From positions 1 to 39,213 of the forward strand of contig CAMEKH010000005.1 of assembly GCA_945921235.1 (NCBI GenBank): DNA of 39,213 nt. Direction: 5' to 3'. Under the pieces are notes generated by a model. It had not been told where the DNA came from. It saw only the letters and a list, made by a program, of their open reading frames with translations, and ran no database searches. Both the position numbers and the translations under genes were made by a program. Numbering within the stretch: position 1 is the stretch's first letter; every line of letters starts with the position of its first letter. Shown here piece by piece: positions 24,012 through 32,216 of this stretch. Source of the stretch: an uncultured Prevotellaceae bacterium (GTDB lineage Bacteria > Bacteroidota > Bacteroidia > Bacteroidales > Muribaculaceae).

Positions 24012-24983
24012 CTACAGCGTAATGAGCAAGTAGGCTATGTAGGCGCAGTAGATAGCTACGAGAATCACGCCCTCGATGCGGTCGAGAATGCGCTTTCTGA
24101 AAGTGAAAGCAAAGATAAATGTGAGCACCGAGCTGAGAATCATCACGCCGAAATCTATCATATTGATTCCTTGCAGCACTATCGGCTTAATCAGCGATGA
24201 GATGCCGAGAATCATAAGCACATTGAAAACGTTTGAGCCGAGGACATTGCCTAAAGCGAGCTGCTGATTGCCTTTTCGGGCAGCAATTATGCAAGTTATA
24301 AGTTCGGGCAAAGATGTTCCCACGGCTACTATAGTGATAGAAATCACTTTCTCTGACATTCCCGCCATTTTTGCAATTTCAACGGCTGAATTCAGAAACA
24401 AGTTCCCGCCGAAAAGCAATCCGGCGAGAGAAATCAGAGCCGAGGGAATTAAAATCCACATCGGTCGGTCGGTGAAAAAAGACTTTGCGGTGTCGGACTT
24501 TTGCTCAGCCGGTTTTTCGCCTTTAGAAGCCAATGTCACATATCCCATATAAGCGGCGAAGATGATTAGCAGAAACGCCCCATCTATACGCCCTACTTCA
24601 TTCTCGAAAATGTGCGGAAAGATATTGTCGCAGCATAGCAGCATCAGCAGAAACGACACGAAAATACCGAAAGGAATATCGCGGCGCAAGTTAGGGCGAG
24701 TGATAGCAAACGGAGCAATGATAGCAGTGACTCCGAGAATCAGCAGAGTGTTGCAGATATTGGAGCCGATTACATTGCCCAGAGCCAAGTCGCCTTTACC
24801 TTCAATGGCAGATGCCGTGGAGATGAAAAGCTCGGGAGCCGAGGTTCCCATTCCCACAATTGTGATGCCGATGATGAAATCGGATATGTTGAGTCGCTTT
24901 GCAATAGCAACCGATGAATCCACAAGTTTATCCGCACCAAGCAGCAATAGCGCCAGCCCGGCAAATAATAGAATGAAAGTCAT
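24012..24983 (-). CDS. CaCA-family Na+/Ca2+ antiporter (YrbG type)
   Basis: A 323-residue inner-membrane cation exchanger with two inverted repeats, each carrying an alpha-repeat: GMGTSAPELF with GSNICNTLLILG, and AVGTSLPELITC with GSNVFNVLMILG. About ten membrane helices. The acidic residues of both PEL motifs, needed for cation transport, are present. ATG 24983 is chosen; a TTG at 24989 is in frame. It starts 12 bases after the stop of the Cys-rich protein gene, so the two are almost surely one transcript. Which cation is exported is not readable from sequence. Confidence 0.92.
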   Translation of the reverse strand: MTFILLFAGLALLLLGADKLVDSSVAIAKRLNISDFIIGITIVGMGTSAPELFISTASAIEGKGDLALGNVIGSNICNTLLILGVTAIIAPFAITRPNLRRDIPFGIFVSFLLMLLCCDNIFPHIFENEVGRIDGAFLLIIFAAYMGYVTLASKGEKPAEQKSDTAKSFFTDRPMWILIPSALISLAGLLFGGNLFLNSAVEIAKMAGMSEKVISITIVAVGTSLPELITCIIAARKGNQQLALGNVLGSNVFNVLMILGISSLIKPIVLQGINMIDFGVMILSSVLTFIFAFTFRKRILDRIEGVILVAIYCAYIAYLLITL

Positions 24984-24995
24984 TGGCAATACAGC

Positions 24996-25385
24996 TTATT
25001 TAGCCTCAGTTTTGCTACATTCCGTAGCTTGAGTGCATTGTTTAGCTTTAGCACATTCCTTCTTTGCACACTCTTTTCGGGCTTTATTGCATTTACGAGC
25101 ATTAGCTTTAGTGCATTTTTCAGCCTTGTTGCAAGTAGCGGCTTTAGCCTCCTTACAGCATTCAGCTTTTGCAGCTTGGGCGCAAGGTTTAGCCTTTGAA
25201 CACTCCTTTTTGACCTCGGTGCACATAGCCTTGGCATCTTTATCGCAAGGAGTAACTTTAGCGCATTTTTCAGTCTTGTTGCATGAAGCGGTCTTGGCAC
25301 AGCAAGTTCCGGCAGCATTTTGAGCCGCTAAATTCATTGAGAAAGCTGCCAAGATTGCGACAGCAAAAAATTTTAGATTTTTCAT
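24996..25385 (-). CDS. Cys/Lys/Ala-rich small secreted protein
   Basis: A 129-residue protein with a clear signal peptide (MKNLKFFAVAILAAFSMNLA, cleaved near AAQ). The mature ~108 residues contain 17 cysteines spaced mostly 5-8 apart, nearly all in the form C-x-K, with Lys, Ala, Glu and Thr between them (for example CNKTEKCAK and CNKAEKCTK) and almost no hydrophobic residues. I do not recognise a family. It looks like a repeat-built metal-binding or redox protein of the periplasm or surface. The ATG at 25385 is used; a TTG at 25394 would precede the signal peptide. Tightly linked (12 bases) to the cation antiporter gene downstream. Confidence 0.75.
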   Translation of the reverse strand: MKNLKFFAVAILAAFSMNLAAQNAAGTCCAKTASCNKTEKCAKVTPCDKDAKAMCTEVKKECSKAKPCAQAAKAECCKEAKAATCNKAEKCTKANARKCNKARKECAKKECAKAKQCTQATECSKTEAK

Positions 25386-25461
25386 TATTTGCAAAAATTA
25401 ACAGTTAAACAAATCGTTTTATTTAATGCCTGAGGGGAGCCTTTAGGCATGATTATTAATA

Positions 25462-26361
25462 CTAATACATAGCCGATATTATTTTTGTTCGCTCCGAAAG
25501 CGTTTTTTTGCCCGGAGTCAACTTTAGCCATTCGCCGCTCACGCCAATCATGAATCCATGAGTGAAAATCTGCGTGTTCAGGTTATGCACATAGCTCGTT
25601 TCGATAAGGTTGCGGTAGCCTATGCGCAAAATGCTTTTCCCGAAGTGTAAATCGGCGGTGACCAGATTTTCCATATCGAAGCGATTTCCCCACCACCCCA
25701 CGTTGACAATACCTTTGGTGTTGCCAAGATACAATTCATAGAAAGCCTCGCCGTAGTCGAGCGAAAAGAAAGCGCCGATAACCGGCAGAGTAGCTTGATA
25801 TCGGAGCGTTACGGGCAGCTTGTGCAGGCGCAATCGGTAGGTAGCCATTGCCGACAGATTCAAGCTCCAACGAATTTTTGCTGAAACCGGATTGTTGGAA
25901 TTATTGGCGTTGTAAATAGCCCCTCCGCGAAGTTGAGTGCTTCCACCTATCATGAGGGTAAGTTTCGGTGTGAACACGTTGTGCCGGCGGAGCATCATTC
26001 CCCACTTGCCTTCAATCATCAGTGAGTGCATAGTGTGATTTCCCGGCTGATTCTGCACATTGGCATATTCAATAGCGGCTACGCCCTGCATAATCCATCG
26101 TTCGGGATTGAATCCCATTGCTCGCATTCCCTCATAGCTCAGACGAGTGTTGATGCCGTGATAGCGAATAGGGGTGAGGTAAGTGTCGAGAATAGACGCC
26201 GAACCAATTTCGGCACAGTATGACGAAATAGATGGTCGCTCAATGCACACACTCTCATTGTCGCCACTATCACTTGCCGAATTATCGGCAAGCACCTTTA
26301 TTGACGAAAGAGCGACGGCTATCGCAAAGATTTGTAATATTTTATGCCTCGTCATTATCAT
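25462..26361 (-). CDS. DUF3316-family exported protein
   Basis: A protein of 299 residues (or 297 from ATG 26355) with a signal peptide (ILQIFAIAVALSSIKVLA). The body is beta-rich with repeated long amphipathic strands (SSYCAEIGSASILDTYLTPI, NPVSAKIRWSLNLSAMATYR, ETSYVHNLNTQIFTHGFMIG), suggesting an outer-membrane barrel, and resembles the Bacteroidetes DUF3316 family of unknown function. Its start overlaps the last 14-20 bases of parC, so translation is probably coupled. Confidence 0.75.
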   Translation of the reverse strand: MIMTRHKILQIFAIAVALSSIKVLADNSASDSGDNESVCIERPSISSYCAEIGSASILDTYLTPIRYHGINTRLSYEGMRAMGFNPERWIMQGVAAIEYANVQNQPGNHTMHSLMIEGKWGMMLRRHNVFTPKLTLMIGGSTQLRGGAIYNANNSNNPVSAKIRWSLNLSAMATYRLRLHKLPVTLRYQATLPVIGAFFSLDYGEAFYELYLGNTKGIVNVGWWGNRFDMENLVTADLHFGKSILRIGYRNLIETSYVHNLNTQIFTHGFMIGVSGEWLKLTPGKKTLSERTKIISAMY

Positions 26362-29026
26362 CGGTGCTATTCTGAGTGTCGAAAAGTGTCTGTTGCCCGG
26401 TCAGTTCATCGAAAATTTCCTTTTGGCTTTTTTCAAGCTCGGTTTCCGGAGCCGATTCGGCAGAGGACTCAGCGACATCTGATGCTTCTTCAGGCTCTTC
26501 AACAATGCGAGGTTCCAATTCTACAATAGAATCGATAGTGAAATTGGAAATTCGCTTGCCTTTGGCTCTGAAACTCTTGATGCCAATAAACTCATCGGCA
26601 TCGACAATGAGATTCTCACGGAAATTGTCGGCACCGCCGAATTTTACATCGAAACGTGCATATTTGTTGTCGCTAAGCAACATCAAGCGCGAATCGGGAT
26701 TACCGCCTGTGAAACTCTGTTTTTTTGCCGATGGCTCAAATTGAAAACGCTTTATATAAATGAACTTCTGGTCGGCATCGTAGAGCACGGCGGTCCATGT
26801 CTTGTCCTTGTCGAACTTCTCTATGCGCAGAATATTGTCGTCGTAGTGATTCTCGGTGTCGAAAGTCGAAGTGTAGAATTCACCGTTGTTTAGAATCACA
26901 AGCACAAGGTCGTTGCCGAGGAACTCACCGAGCGAGAATCCGCGGCGGTCGTAATTAAGTCGGAGCACATCGGGGTCGAACCACACTTCGCGCCCGCCAA
27001 GAGTAGAAGTGCCGTGCTCTTTGAGTGTGATGCGGTGAATCTCATTTTTAGTTACAAGGTTTCCTCTCGACTGCTTGCCCTTAATGGCAAGTTGCGAAAG
27101 GTCGACGTCGAATTGCAACACTTTCAAGCGGAATTTAGGCTTGAGGGTGATTTTCAGCACTTCGGCTTCGCCATTTGGGTTGGCAGTGAACCAAAGAATC
27201 TTCGAACCCGGTTTTCCCTGTGTGATGTCGTATTCCTTGTCGCGCGTTATACCCGTCACGGCGAAGCGTTTCATATAGACGATTCCGCCTTTGCCGTCTT
27301 GATAAAGCACATTGTAGATTGTTCGAGAGTCGTTACGCTTGAAAACGTTAAGATATTGAATGTTTTTGCCCACATAAATCTTGTCGGCAACTTTCGTAAC
27401 CTTATATTTTCCGTCTTTATAGAATATAATAACATCGTCGATGTCGGAACAGTTGCACACGAACTCGTCTTTTTTCAGCCCCATGCCAATGAAGCCCTCC
27501 TCGCGGTTGATATATAGCTTTTCGTTGGCTTCAGCCACTTTCGATGCTACGATATTGTCGAAATTTCGGATTATTGTTCGGCGTGGATATTGAGCGCCAT
27601 ATTTTTCTTTCAATCCTTCATACCAAGAAATGGTGTAATCGACCAAATGAGCCAATTTAAAGTCGATGTCGGCAATTCGTTCGTTCAGCGAAGCGATATA
27701 ATTGTCGGCAATATCGCTGTTGAACTTAATTATACGCTTCATCTTGATTTCCATGAGACGCAGAATGTCGTCGCGAGTGATTTCGCGGTAGAACGAAGGC
27801 TTAAAGGGAGCCAGACGGCTATCGATGTGCGCCACGGCTTCATCGACATTACGGCTCTGCTCATACTCGCGGTCCTTGTAGATTCGTTCTTCGATGAAAA
27901 TCTTCTCAAGCGAAGCAAAAAGCAGCGATTCCATATCCTCGTTGCGCTTAATCACAAGCTCTTGCCGTAGCATCTCCTTGGTGTGGTCTACACTGTGTTT
28001 CAGCACATCGCTCACACTCAAGAAGTGAGGTTTGTGGTCTTTGATTACGCAACAGTTGGGTGAAATGCTTGTTTCGCAGTCGGTGAAGGCATAAAGAGCG
28101 TCAATCATCTTGTCGCTCGAAGTGCCGGCTTGAAGATACACTATGATTTCAGCTTTGCTGGAAGTGTTGTCGTCGATTTTTCGAATTTTAATTTTTCCCT
28201 TTTCCTGTGCTTTGAGAATAGAGTCGATAAGCGTGCTTGTAGTCTTGCCGTAGGGGAGGTCGTTGATGACGAGAGTTTTGTTGTCGCGTTTCTCAATTTT
28301 GGCGCGCACTCTCACCTGTCCGCCCCGCTCACCGTCGTTGTAACGGCTCACGTCGATATAGCCACCTGTGGCTTGGAAGTCGGGGAAAAGAGCGAATTCT
28401 TCGCCGCGCAGATAAGCCACTGCGGCATCGAGCAGCTCATTGAAGTTGTGAGGCAGTATTTTGCATGATAAACCCACGGCAATACCTTCAGCCCCCTGTG
28501 CCAAAAGCAGAGGGAATTTCACCGGCAGAGTCACGGGCTCCTGCTTTCGTCCGTCGTAGGAAAGCGTCCAGTCGGTAATTTTCGGGCTATAGACAACGTC
28601 GAGAGCAAAATCAGAGAGGCGAGCCTCAATGTAACGACCGGCAGCCGCTCGGTCGCCGGTGAGCACGTTTCCCCAGTTACCTTGAGTTTCCACAAGCATT
28701 TCTTTTTGCCCGAGTTGCACTATTGCATCTTTAATTGAAGCGTCGCCGTGAGGGTGGTATTGCATGGTATTTCCCACGATGTTGGCTACTTTATTGAAGC
28801 GACCGTCATCGAGTTCTTTCATAGAGTGCAAGATGCGTCGTTGCACAGGCTTTAATCCGTCTTCGATGTGAGGCACTGCGCGTTCCAGAATAACGTAGGA
28901 AGCATAGTCGAGAAACCAGTTTTGGTACATTCCCGATAGTTGCAATTTCTTATCTTTAGGGACTTGATATGAAGAATGAGCTTCGCCACCTATCTCCTCA
29001 AGTTCATCATCGTAATCTTTTGTCAT
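26342..29026 (-). CDS. parC: DNA topoisomerase IV subunit A
   Basis: An 894-residue type IIA topoisomerase A subunit. The breakage-reunion domain has the catalytic Tyr132 in RAAAGRYIEARLS, preceded by YHPHGD (91-95) and QGNWGN. The C-terminal DNA-wrapping domain lacks a gyrase-box sequence (QRRGGKG), and the N-terminal motifs fit ParC rather than GyrA. The residue matching the quinolone-contact Ser of E. coli ParC is Ala96, which I believe is usual in this phylum. The acidic C-terminal tail is lineage typical. ATG 29026 is used because the in-frame ATG at 29083 lies upstream of the promoter at 29046-29077. No parE is in the window. Confidence 0.93.
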   Translation of the reverse strand: MTKDYDDELEEIGGEAHSSYQVPKDKKLQLSGMYQNWFLDYASYVILERAVPHIEDGLKPVQRRILHSMKELDDGRFNKVANIVGNTMQYHPHGDASIKDAIVQLGQKEMLVETQGNWGNVLTGDRAAAGRYIEARLSDFALDVVYSPKITDWTLSYDGRKQEPVTLPVKFPLLLAQGAEGIAVGLSCKILPHNFNELLDAAVAYLRGEEFALFPDFQATGGYIDVSRYNDGERGGQVRVRAKIEKRDNKTLVINDLPYGKTTSTLIDSILKAQEKGKIKIRKIDDNTSSKAEIIVYLQAGTSSDKMIDALYAFTDCETSISPNCCVIKDHKPHFLSVSDVLKHSVDHTKEMLRQELVIKRNEDMESLLFASLEKIFIEERIYKDREYEQSRNVDEAVAHIDSRLAPFKPSFYREITRDDILRLMEIKMKRIIKFNSDIADNYIASLNERIADIDFKLAHLVDYTISWYEGLKEKYGAQYPRRTIIRNFDNIVASKVAEANEKLYINREEGFIGMGLKKDEFVCNCSDIDDVIIFYKDGKYKVTKVADKIYVGKNIQYLNVFKRNDSRTIYNVLYQDGKGGIVYMKRFAVTGITRDKEYDITQGKPGSKILWFTANPNGEAEVLKITLKPKFRLKVLQFDVDLSQLAIKGKQSRGNLVTKNEIHRITLKEHGTSTLGGREVWFDPDVLRLNYDRRGFSLGEFLGNDLVLVILNNGEFYTSTFDTENHYDDNILRIEKFDKDKTWTAVLYDADQKFIYIKRFQFEPSAKKQSFTGGNPDSRLMLLSDNKYARFDVKFGGADNFRENLIVDADEFIGIKSFRAKGKRISNFTIDSIVELEPRIVEEPEEASDVAESSAESAPETELEKSQKEIFDELTGQQTLFDTQNSTDDNDEA

Positions 29027-29045
29027 GGGAAATAATGATTTGTGG

Positions 29046-29077
29046 CAAAGATACAAAAAAAAGCTCTCCCACGCAAA
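29046..29077 (-). promoter_or_regulatory. parC promoter
   Basis: On the minus strand TTTG (29077-29074), 20 bases, TATCTTTG (29053-29046). The start point lies close to 29040, which fixes the parC start at 29026. Confidence 0.75.
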
Positions 29078-29229
29078 TATCATATATTGTTATACCGCAG
29101 GTAAAGGGCAGTTGGTGCAGGTGTGAGGTGAAGTGTGGGGAGAGAAGTGTTATCAATGCTTATGAAAGGTGAAATATAGGCAATTTTTGCGTTTTGCGGC
29201 GTTAAGCAAATACAAATGAGCAATTAAAT

Positions 29230-29260
29230 TTTGATTCTGCTCTCATTTTCATTAACTTTG
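29230..29260 (+). promoter_or_regulatory. glyS promoter
   Basis: TTTG (29230-29233), 19 bases, TAACTTTG (29253-29260): a near-perfect match. It predicts a ~137-base leader before glyS. Confidence 0.75.
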
Positions 29261-29341
29261 CACCTTAAAATGATAATGCCCTGTTTCGTGGAATGGACAA
29301 CAGGTCTGCTGAAGAGCTGACGAATGGCGGAACCGGGAGAA

Positions 29342-29389
29342 ATAAAAGTGAAAAAATAAAAGTGAAAAAATAAAAGTGAAAAAATAAAA
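29342..29389 (+). repeat. 14-base tandem repeat in the glyS leader
   Basis: ATAAAAGTGAAAAA occurs three times in exact tandem (29342, 29356, 29370), followed by a partial fourth copy from 29384, ending 14 bases before the glyS ATG. Each unit carries a weak GTGA ribosome-site-like core in an A-rich setting. Confidence 0.9.
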
Positions 29390-29402
29390 ATAATTAAACA
29401 TA

Positions 29403-30947
29403 ATGGCACAACAAGAAGATACTTTCAAGAAAATTGTTTCACATGCCAAGGAGTATGGCTTTGTGTTCCAATCGAGCGAGATTTATGACGGACTTGCCGC
29501 CGTGTACGACTATGGACAGATGGGCGTGGAGATGAAAAACAACATCAAGCGCTATTGGTGGGAGGCAATGACACTGTTGCACGACAACATAGTGGGCATT
29601 GACTCGGCAATATTCATGCACCCTACCATTTGGAAGGCATCAGGGCACGTTGATGCATTCAACGACCCGTTGATTGACAATCGCGACTCCAAGAAGCGCT
29701 ATCGTGCCGATGTGCTGATAGAAGATGAGATAGCAAAATTCGACGATAAGATAGAGAAAGAGGTGGCAAAGGCAGCCAAGAAATTCGGCGAGAGTTTCGA
29801 TGCCGAGCTTTACCGCACCACTAATCCGCGCGTTCTTGAGCATCAGCGCAAGCGCGATGAGCTGCATGAGCGTTTTGCCAAGGCAATGAACGACAATGAC
29901 CTTGTGGAGCTGAAGCAGATAATTGTGGACTATGGTATCGTATGCCCGATTTCAGGCACTAAGAATTGGACCGATGTGCGCCAATTCAATCTAATGTTTA
30001 AGACCGAGATGGGTAGTACAGCCGATGGCGCCATGACCGTGTATCTGCGCCCTGAAACGGCACAAGGAATTTTCGTGAACTATCTTAACGTGCAAAAGAC
30101 GGGACGTATGCGCATACCTTTCGGTATAGCTCAAATAGGAAAAGCATTCCGCAACGAGATTGTAGCACGCCAGTTTATTTTCCGTATGCGCGAATTCGAG
30201 CAAATGGAGATGCAATTCTTCGTGCGTCCGGGCGAGGAGCTTAAGTGGTTTAATCAGTGGAAAGAAACGCGTCTGAAGTGGCATAAAGCATTGGGCATGG
30301 GCGACCAAAAATATCGCTATCATGACCATGAGAAACTTGCGCATTATGCCAATGCGGCTACCGACATCGAATTTGAAATGCCATTCGGCTTCAAAGAGGT
30401 GGAGGGAATCCACTCGCGTACGAATTTCGACCTCAGCCAGCATGAGAAATTCTCGGGCAAGAAGATACAATATTTCGACCCCGAATTGAATCAGTCGTAC
30501 ACTCCCTACGTGATTGAAACATCGATAGGTGTGGACCGTATGTTCCTCTCGGTTCTCTGCTCAAGCTATGAAGAGCAGAAGCTCGAAAATGGAGAAACAC
30601 GTGTGGTTCTTCATCTGCCTAAGCAGTTGGCACCGGTGAAGTGCGCCGTGCTTCCGCTTGTGAAGAAAGACGGACTCCCCGACAAGGCTCGTGAAATAAT
30701 GAATATGCTCAAGTTTGACTATGCATGTCAATATGATGAGAAGGATTCAATAGGAAAACGCTATCGCCGTCAAGATGCAATAGGTACGCCGTTCTGTATC
30801 ACGGTTGACCATCAGACGCTTGAGGATAACACCGTGACCATTCGTCATCGCGACTCGATGGAGCAGGAGCGAGTGTCGATAGATGCACTTGCCGGAATTA
30901 TCGACAATGAGGTTAGCCTCAATAAGTTGCTCAAGTCGCTCGCATAA
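29403..30947 (+). CDS. glyS: Glycine--tRNA ligase (homodimer type)
   Basis: A 514-residue class II aminoacyl-tRNA synthetase of the alpha2 type, charging tRNA-Gly. The N-terminus SSEIYDGLAAVYDYGQMGVE, motif 2 region (FRNEIVARQFIFRMREFEQM), VIETSIGVDRMFL (motif 3) and the C-terminal anticodon-binding domain (LPKQLAPVKCAVLPL) are all present. The insertion ISGTKNWTD lies where the glycine-specific insertion is expected. Length is typical. It has its own promoter and a long leader. The family can also make Ap4A. Confidence 0.97.
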   Translation: MAQQEDTFKKIVSHAKEYGFVFQSSEIYDGLAAVYDYGQMGVEMKNNIKRYWWEAMTLLHDNIVGIDSAIFMHPTIWKASGHVDAFNDPLIDNRDSKKRYRADVLIEDEIAKFDDKIEKEVAKAAKKFGESFDAELYRTTNPRVLEHQRKRDELHERFAKAMNDNDLVELKQIIVDYGIVCPISGTKNWTDVRQFNLMFKTEMGSTADGAMTVYLRPETAQGIFVNYLNVQKTGRMRIPFGIAQIGKAFRNEIVARQFIFRMREFEQMEMQFFVRPGEELKWFNQWKETRLKWHKALGMGDQKYRYHDHEKLAHYANAATDIEFEMPFGFKEVEGIHSRTNFDLSQHEKFSGKKIQYFDPELNQSYTPYVIETSIGVDRMFLSVLCSSYEEQKLENGETRVVLHLPKQLAPVKCAVLPLVKKDGLPDKAREIMNMLKFDYACQYDEKDSIGKRYRRQDAIGTPFCITVDHQTLEDNTVTIRHRDSMEQERVSIDALAGIIDNEVSLNKLLKSLA

Positions 30948-31008
30948 GATTTGCGTGAGGCTGTAGCCGCAAAAAGAACGACTATTGATTATATATTAAA
31001 AATAATAT

Positions 31009-31566
31009 ATGAAGAAATTACCGATTTTGTTATTTATTGCCGTGGCAGTGTTTCTCGGCGTATCGTGTGGTATGGACGACGAAAACTACTGGGAGCAATA
31101 TGCCGATTGGCGTAATGCTAACAATGCATGGTTAGAGCAGAAAAAAACTGAAACCGATGCAGCAGGCGAGGCTTATTACACTAAAGTAGTGCCTACATGG
31201 GACACGCAGGCTTATGTGTTAATGCGCTTTTTCAACGATACCGAGCTTACGAAGAATAACCTGTCGCCTCATTCCACATCGACAGTATATGTGAAATAGG
31301 TGGGCCGTATGTATAACAAAGTGGCATTCGATTCATCGTTTTTGAGAACCGCACCTGCCGACAGTGTGTATCGCGCCTATCTGCCCGATATGATTAAGGG
31401 GTGGAAGATTGCTCTGCAAAATATGCATATCGGTGATACTTGTGAGGTGGTAATCCCCTACGATTACGGTTACGGCTCAGCAGGCAGTGGCAGTATATTG
31501 CCTTATTCTCACCTTGTTTTTGGAATAAAATTGGTGGGAATACCGGGATATGAGATAAAGAAATAA
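31009..31566 (+). pseudogene. FKBP-type peptidyl-prolyl isomerase lipoprotein, broken by an in-frame amber codon
   Basis: One reading frame spans 31009-31566 except for a TAG at 31297-31299 (codon 97). Upstream: a lipoprotein signal (LGVSC) and an N-terminal helical region. Downstream, in the same frame: VGRMYNKVAFDSSF, NMHIGDTCEVVIPYDYGYG and SHLVFGIKLV, the core of an FKBP domain. The stop falls in VYVK-stop-VGRMY, where relatives have a conserved Tyr (VKYxGR), so a single change from TAT or TAC to TAG explains it. TAG is an ordinary stop elsewhere here (MORN/Sel1 and DUF5103 genes), so recoding is unlikely. Without readthrough, only a 96-residue lipoprotein lacking the isomerase domain is made. 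A sequencing error must be excluded. Confidence 0.8.
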
Positions 31567-31594
31567 GAAATTTATCTTAAAAAGTAGTGAAAAG

Positions 31595-31625
31595 TTTGCA
31601 GAATGAGAAAAAATTCTTAACTTTG
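31595..31625 (+). promoter_or_regulatory. tRNA-Leu promoter
   Basis: TTTG (31595-31598), 19 bases, TAACTTTG (31618-31625); the tRNA begins 12 bases later. Confidence 0.8.
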
Positions 31626-31636
31626 CACTCGCTTTT

Positions 31637-31718
31637 GCGCATGTGGCGTAATTGGTAGCCGCGCTAGACTTAGGATCTAGTTCCTGACGGAGTGGGGGTT
31701 CGAGTCCCTTCATGCGCA
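31637..31718 (+). tRNA. tRNA-Leu (UAG)
   Basis: A class II tRNA of 82 bases: acceptor GCGCATG/CATGCGC, anticodon stem CTAGA/TCTAG with loop CTTAGGA (anticodon TAG), a long variable arm (TTCCTGACGGAGTG) and T loop TTCGAGT. CCA is not fully encoded. Confidence 0.95.
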
Positions 31719-31721
31719 CAC

Positions 31722-31775
31722 AAGAAGAGGAAGATTAGCACGCTGATTTACAGCAAGCAATCTTCCTCTTGTGTT
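31722..31775 (+). terminator. Terminator after tRNA-Leu
   Basis: AAGAGGAAGATT (31725-31736) pairs perfectly with 31759-31770. The stem can extend to CACAAG/CTTGTG with a 3-base bulge, and TTTTG follows. Confidence 0.8.
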
Positions 31776-31845
31776 TTGTGCCTGCAAGAGTATGCCGGCA
31801 CAGCGGAATTGGGTGTGATGAAAGAAAAAAATGTGCCCCCCAAAA

Positions 31846-31940
31846 TAAAAAAATAAAGCCGCTTGTGCGGCTTCACCGAGGGGGTAGCGTAAGCCCCACA
31901 CCTCTAACAAGGGAACGTTGCCCTGACGGTCATTACTGAC
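31846..31940 (-). ncRNA. Candidate ~95-base structured small RNA
   Basis: The minus strand carries a complete transcription unit with no reading frame. A strong promoter (31945-31974) is followed by four predicted hairpins: GTCA/TGAC (31929-31940), AGGG/CCCT (31910-31924), a GAG-GGGG/CCCC-CTC hairpin with internal loop (31878-31904), and the terminator AGCCGC/GCGGCT (31857-31872) with a long T-rich run. The GC-rich core stands out from AT-rich surroundings, as expected for a structured RNA. I do not recognise it as SRP RNA, tmRNA or RNase P RNA; a 6S-like RNA cannot be excluded by eye, though it is short for one. Confidence 0.6.
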
Positions 31941-31944
31941 GACG

Positions 31945-31974
31945 CAAAGTTAATATCTTTTTTCCTTAGAACAA
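31945..31974 (-). promoter_or_regulatory. Promoter of the structured small RNA
   Basis: On the minus strand TTG (31974-31972), 19 bases, TAACTTTG (31952-31945), the same strong form as the tRNA-Leu and glyS promoters. Confidence 0.75.
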
Positions 31975-32061
31975 GCACTTAACCCGAAAAATAAATAATG
32001 AACGAAATCGGCTCTTTCAGTAAATTGTCGATAATTATTTTTTTGTGTTGAGTGAAATTTG

Positions 32062-32069
32062 TAACTTTG
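32062..32069 (+). promoter_or_regulatory. -7 box of the GH43-ispD-recG operon
   Basis: TAACTTTG fits TAnnTTTG. The nearest TTTG (32042-32045) is 16 bases upstream, shorter than usual. The leader to the GH43 start would be ~142 bases and contains a small hairpin ATGCAC/GTGCAT around 32119-32138. Confidence 0.5.
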
Positions 32070-32216
32070 CGAAAACGGATTTCACTCATCGTTTTTTATG
32101 CTGTGAGAAAATTTTCGTGATGCACTTCCGATGTGCATGGGAGTGAATTGACAATCACTGCTTGTGAGGGGTGATTAAAAATCTTTATGTTGACTTATAA
32201 CCATTATGATAGCAAT

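Noticed and set aside
25033-25323. Long overlapping frames on both strands at the Cys-rich gene
   Set aside because: They arise from the repetitive codon pattern. Only the minus-strand frame from 25385 has a signal peptide and regular Cys spacing.
29261-29402. T-box riboswitch before glyS
   Set aside because: No T-box sequence (TGGNACCGCG-like) or specifier stem is visible, and T-boxes are not expected in this phylum.
31297-31299. Stop-codon reassignment of TAG
   Set aside because: TAG ends other intact genes in the window (MORN/Sel1 at 2696, DUF5103 at 23974), so general reassignment is not supported.
31846-31940. SRP RNA, tmRNA or RNase P RNA
   Set aside because: The hallmark sequences of these RNAs (such as GGAAGGAAGCA of SRP RNA) are absent, and the length is wrong for tmRNA and RNase P RNA.
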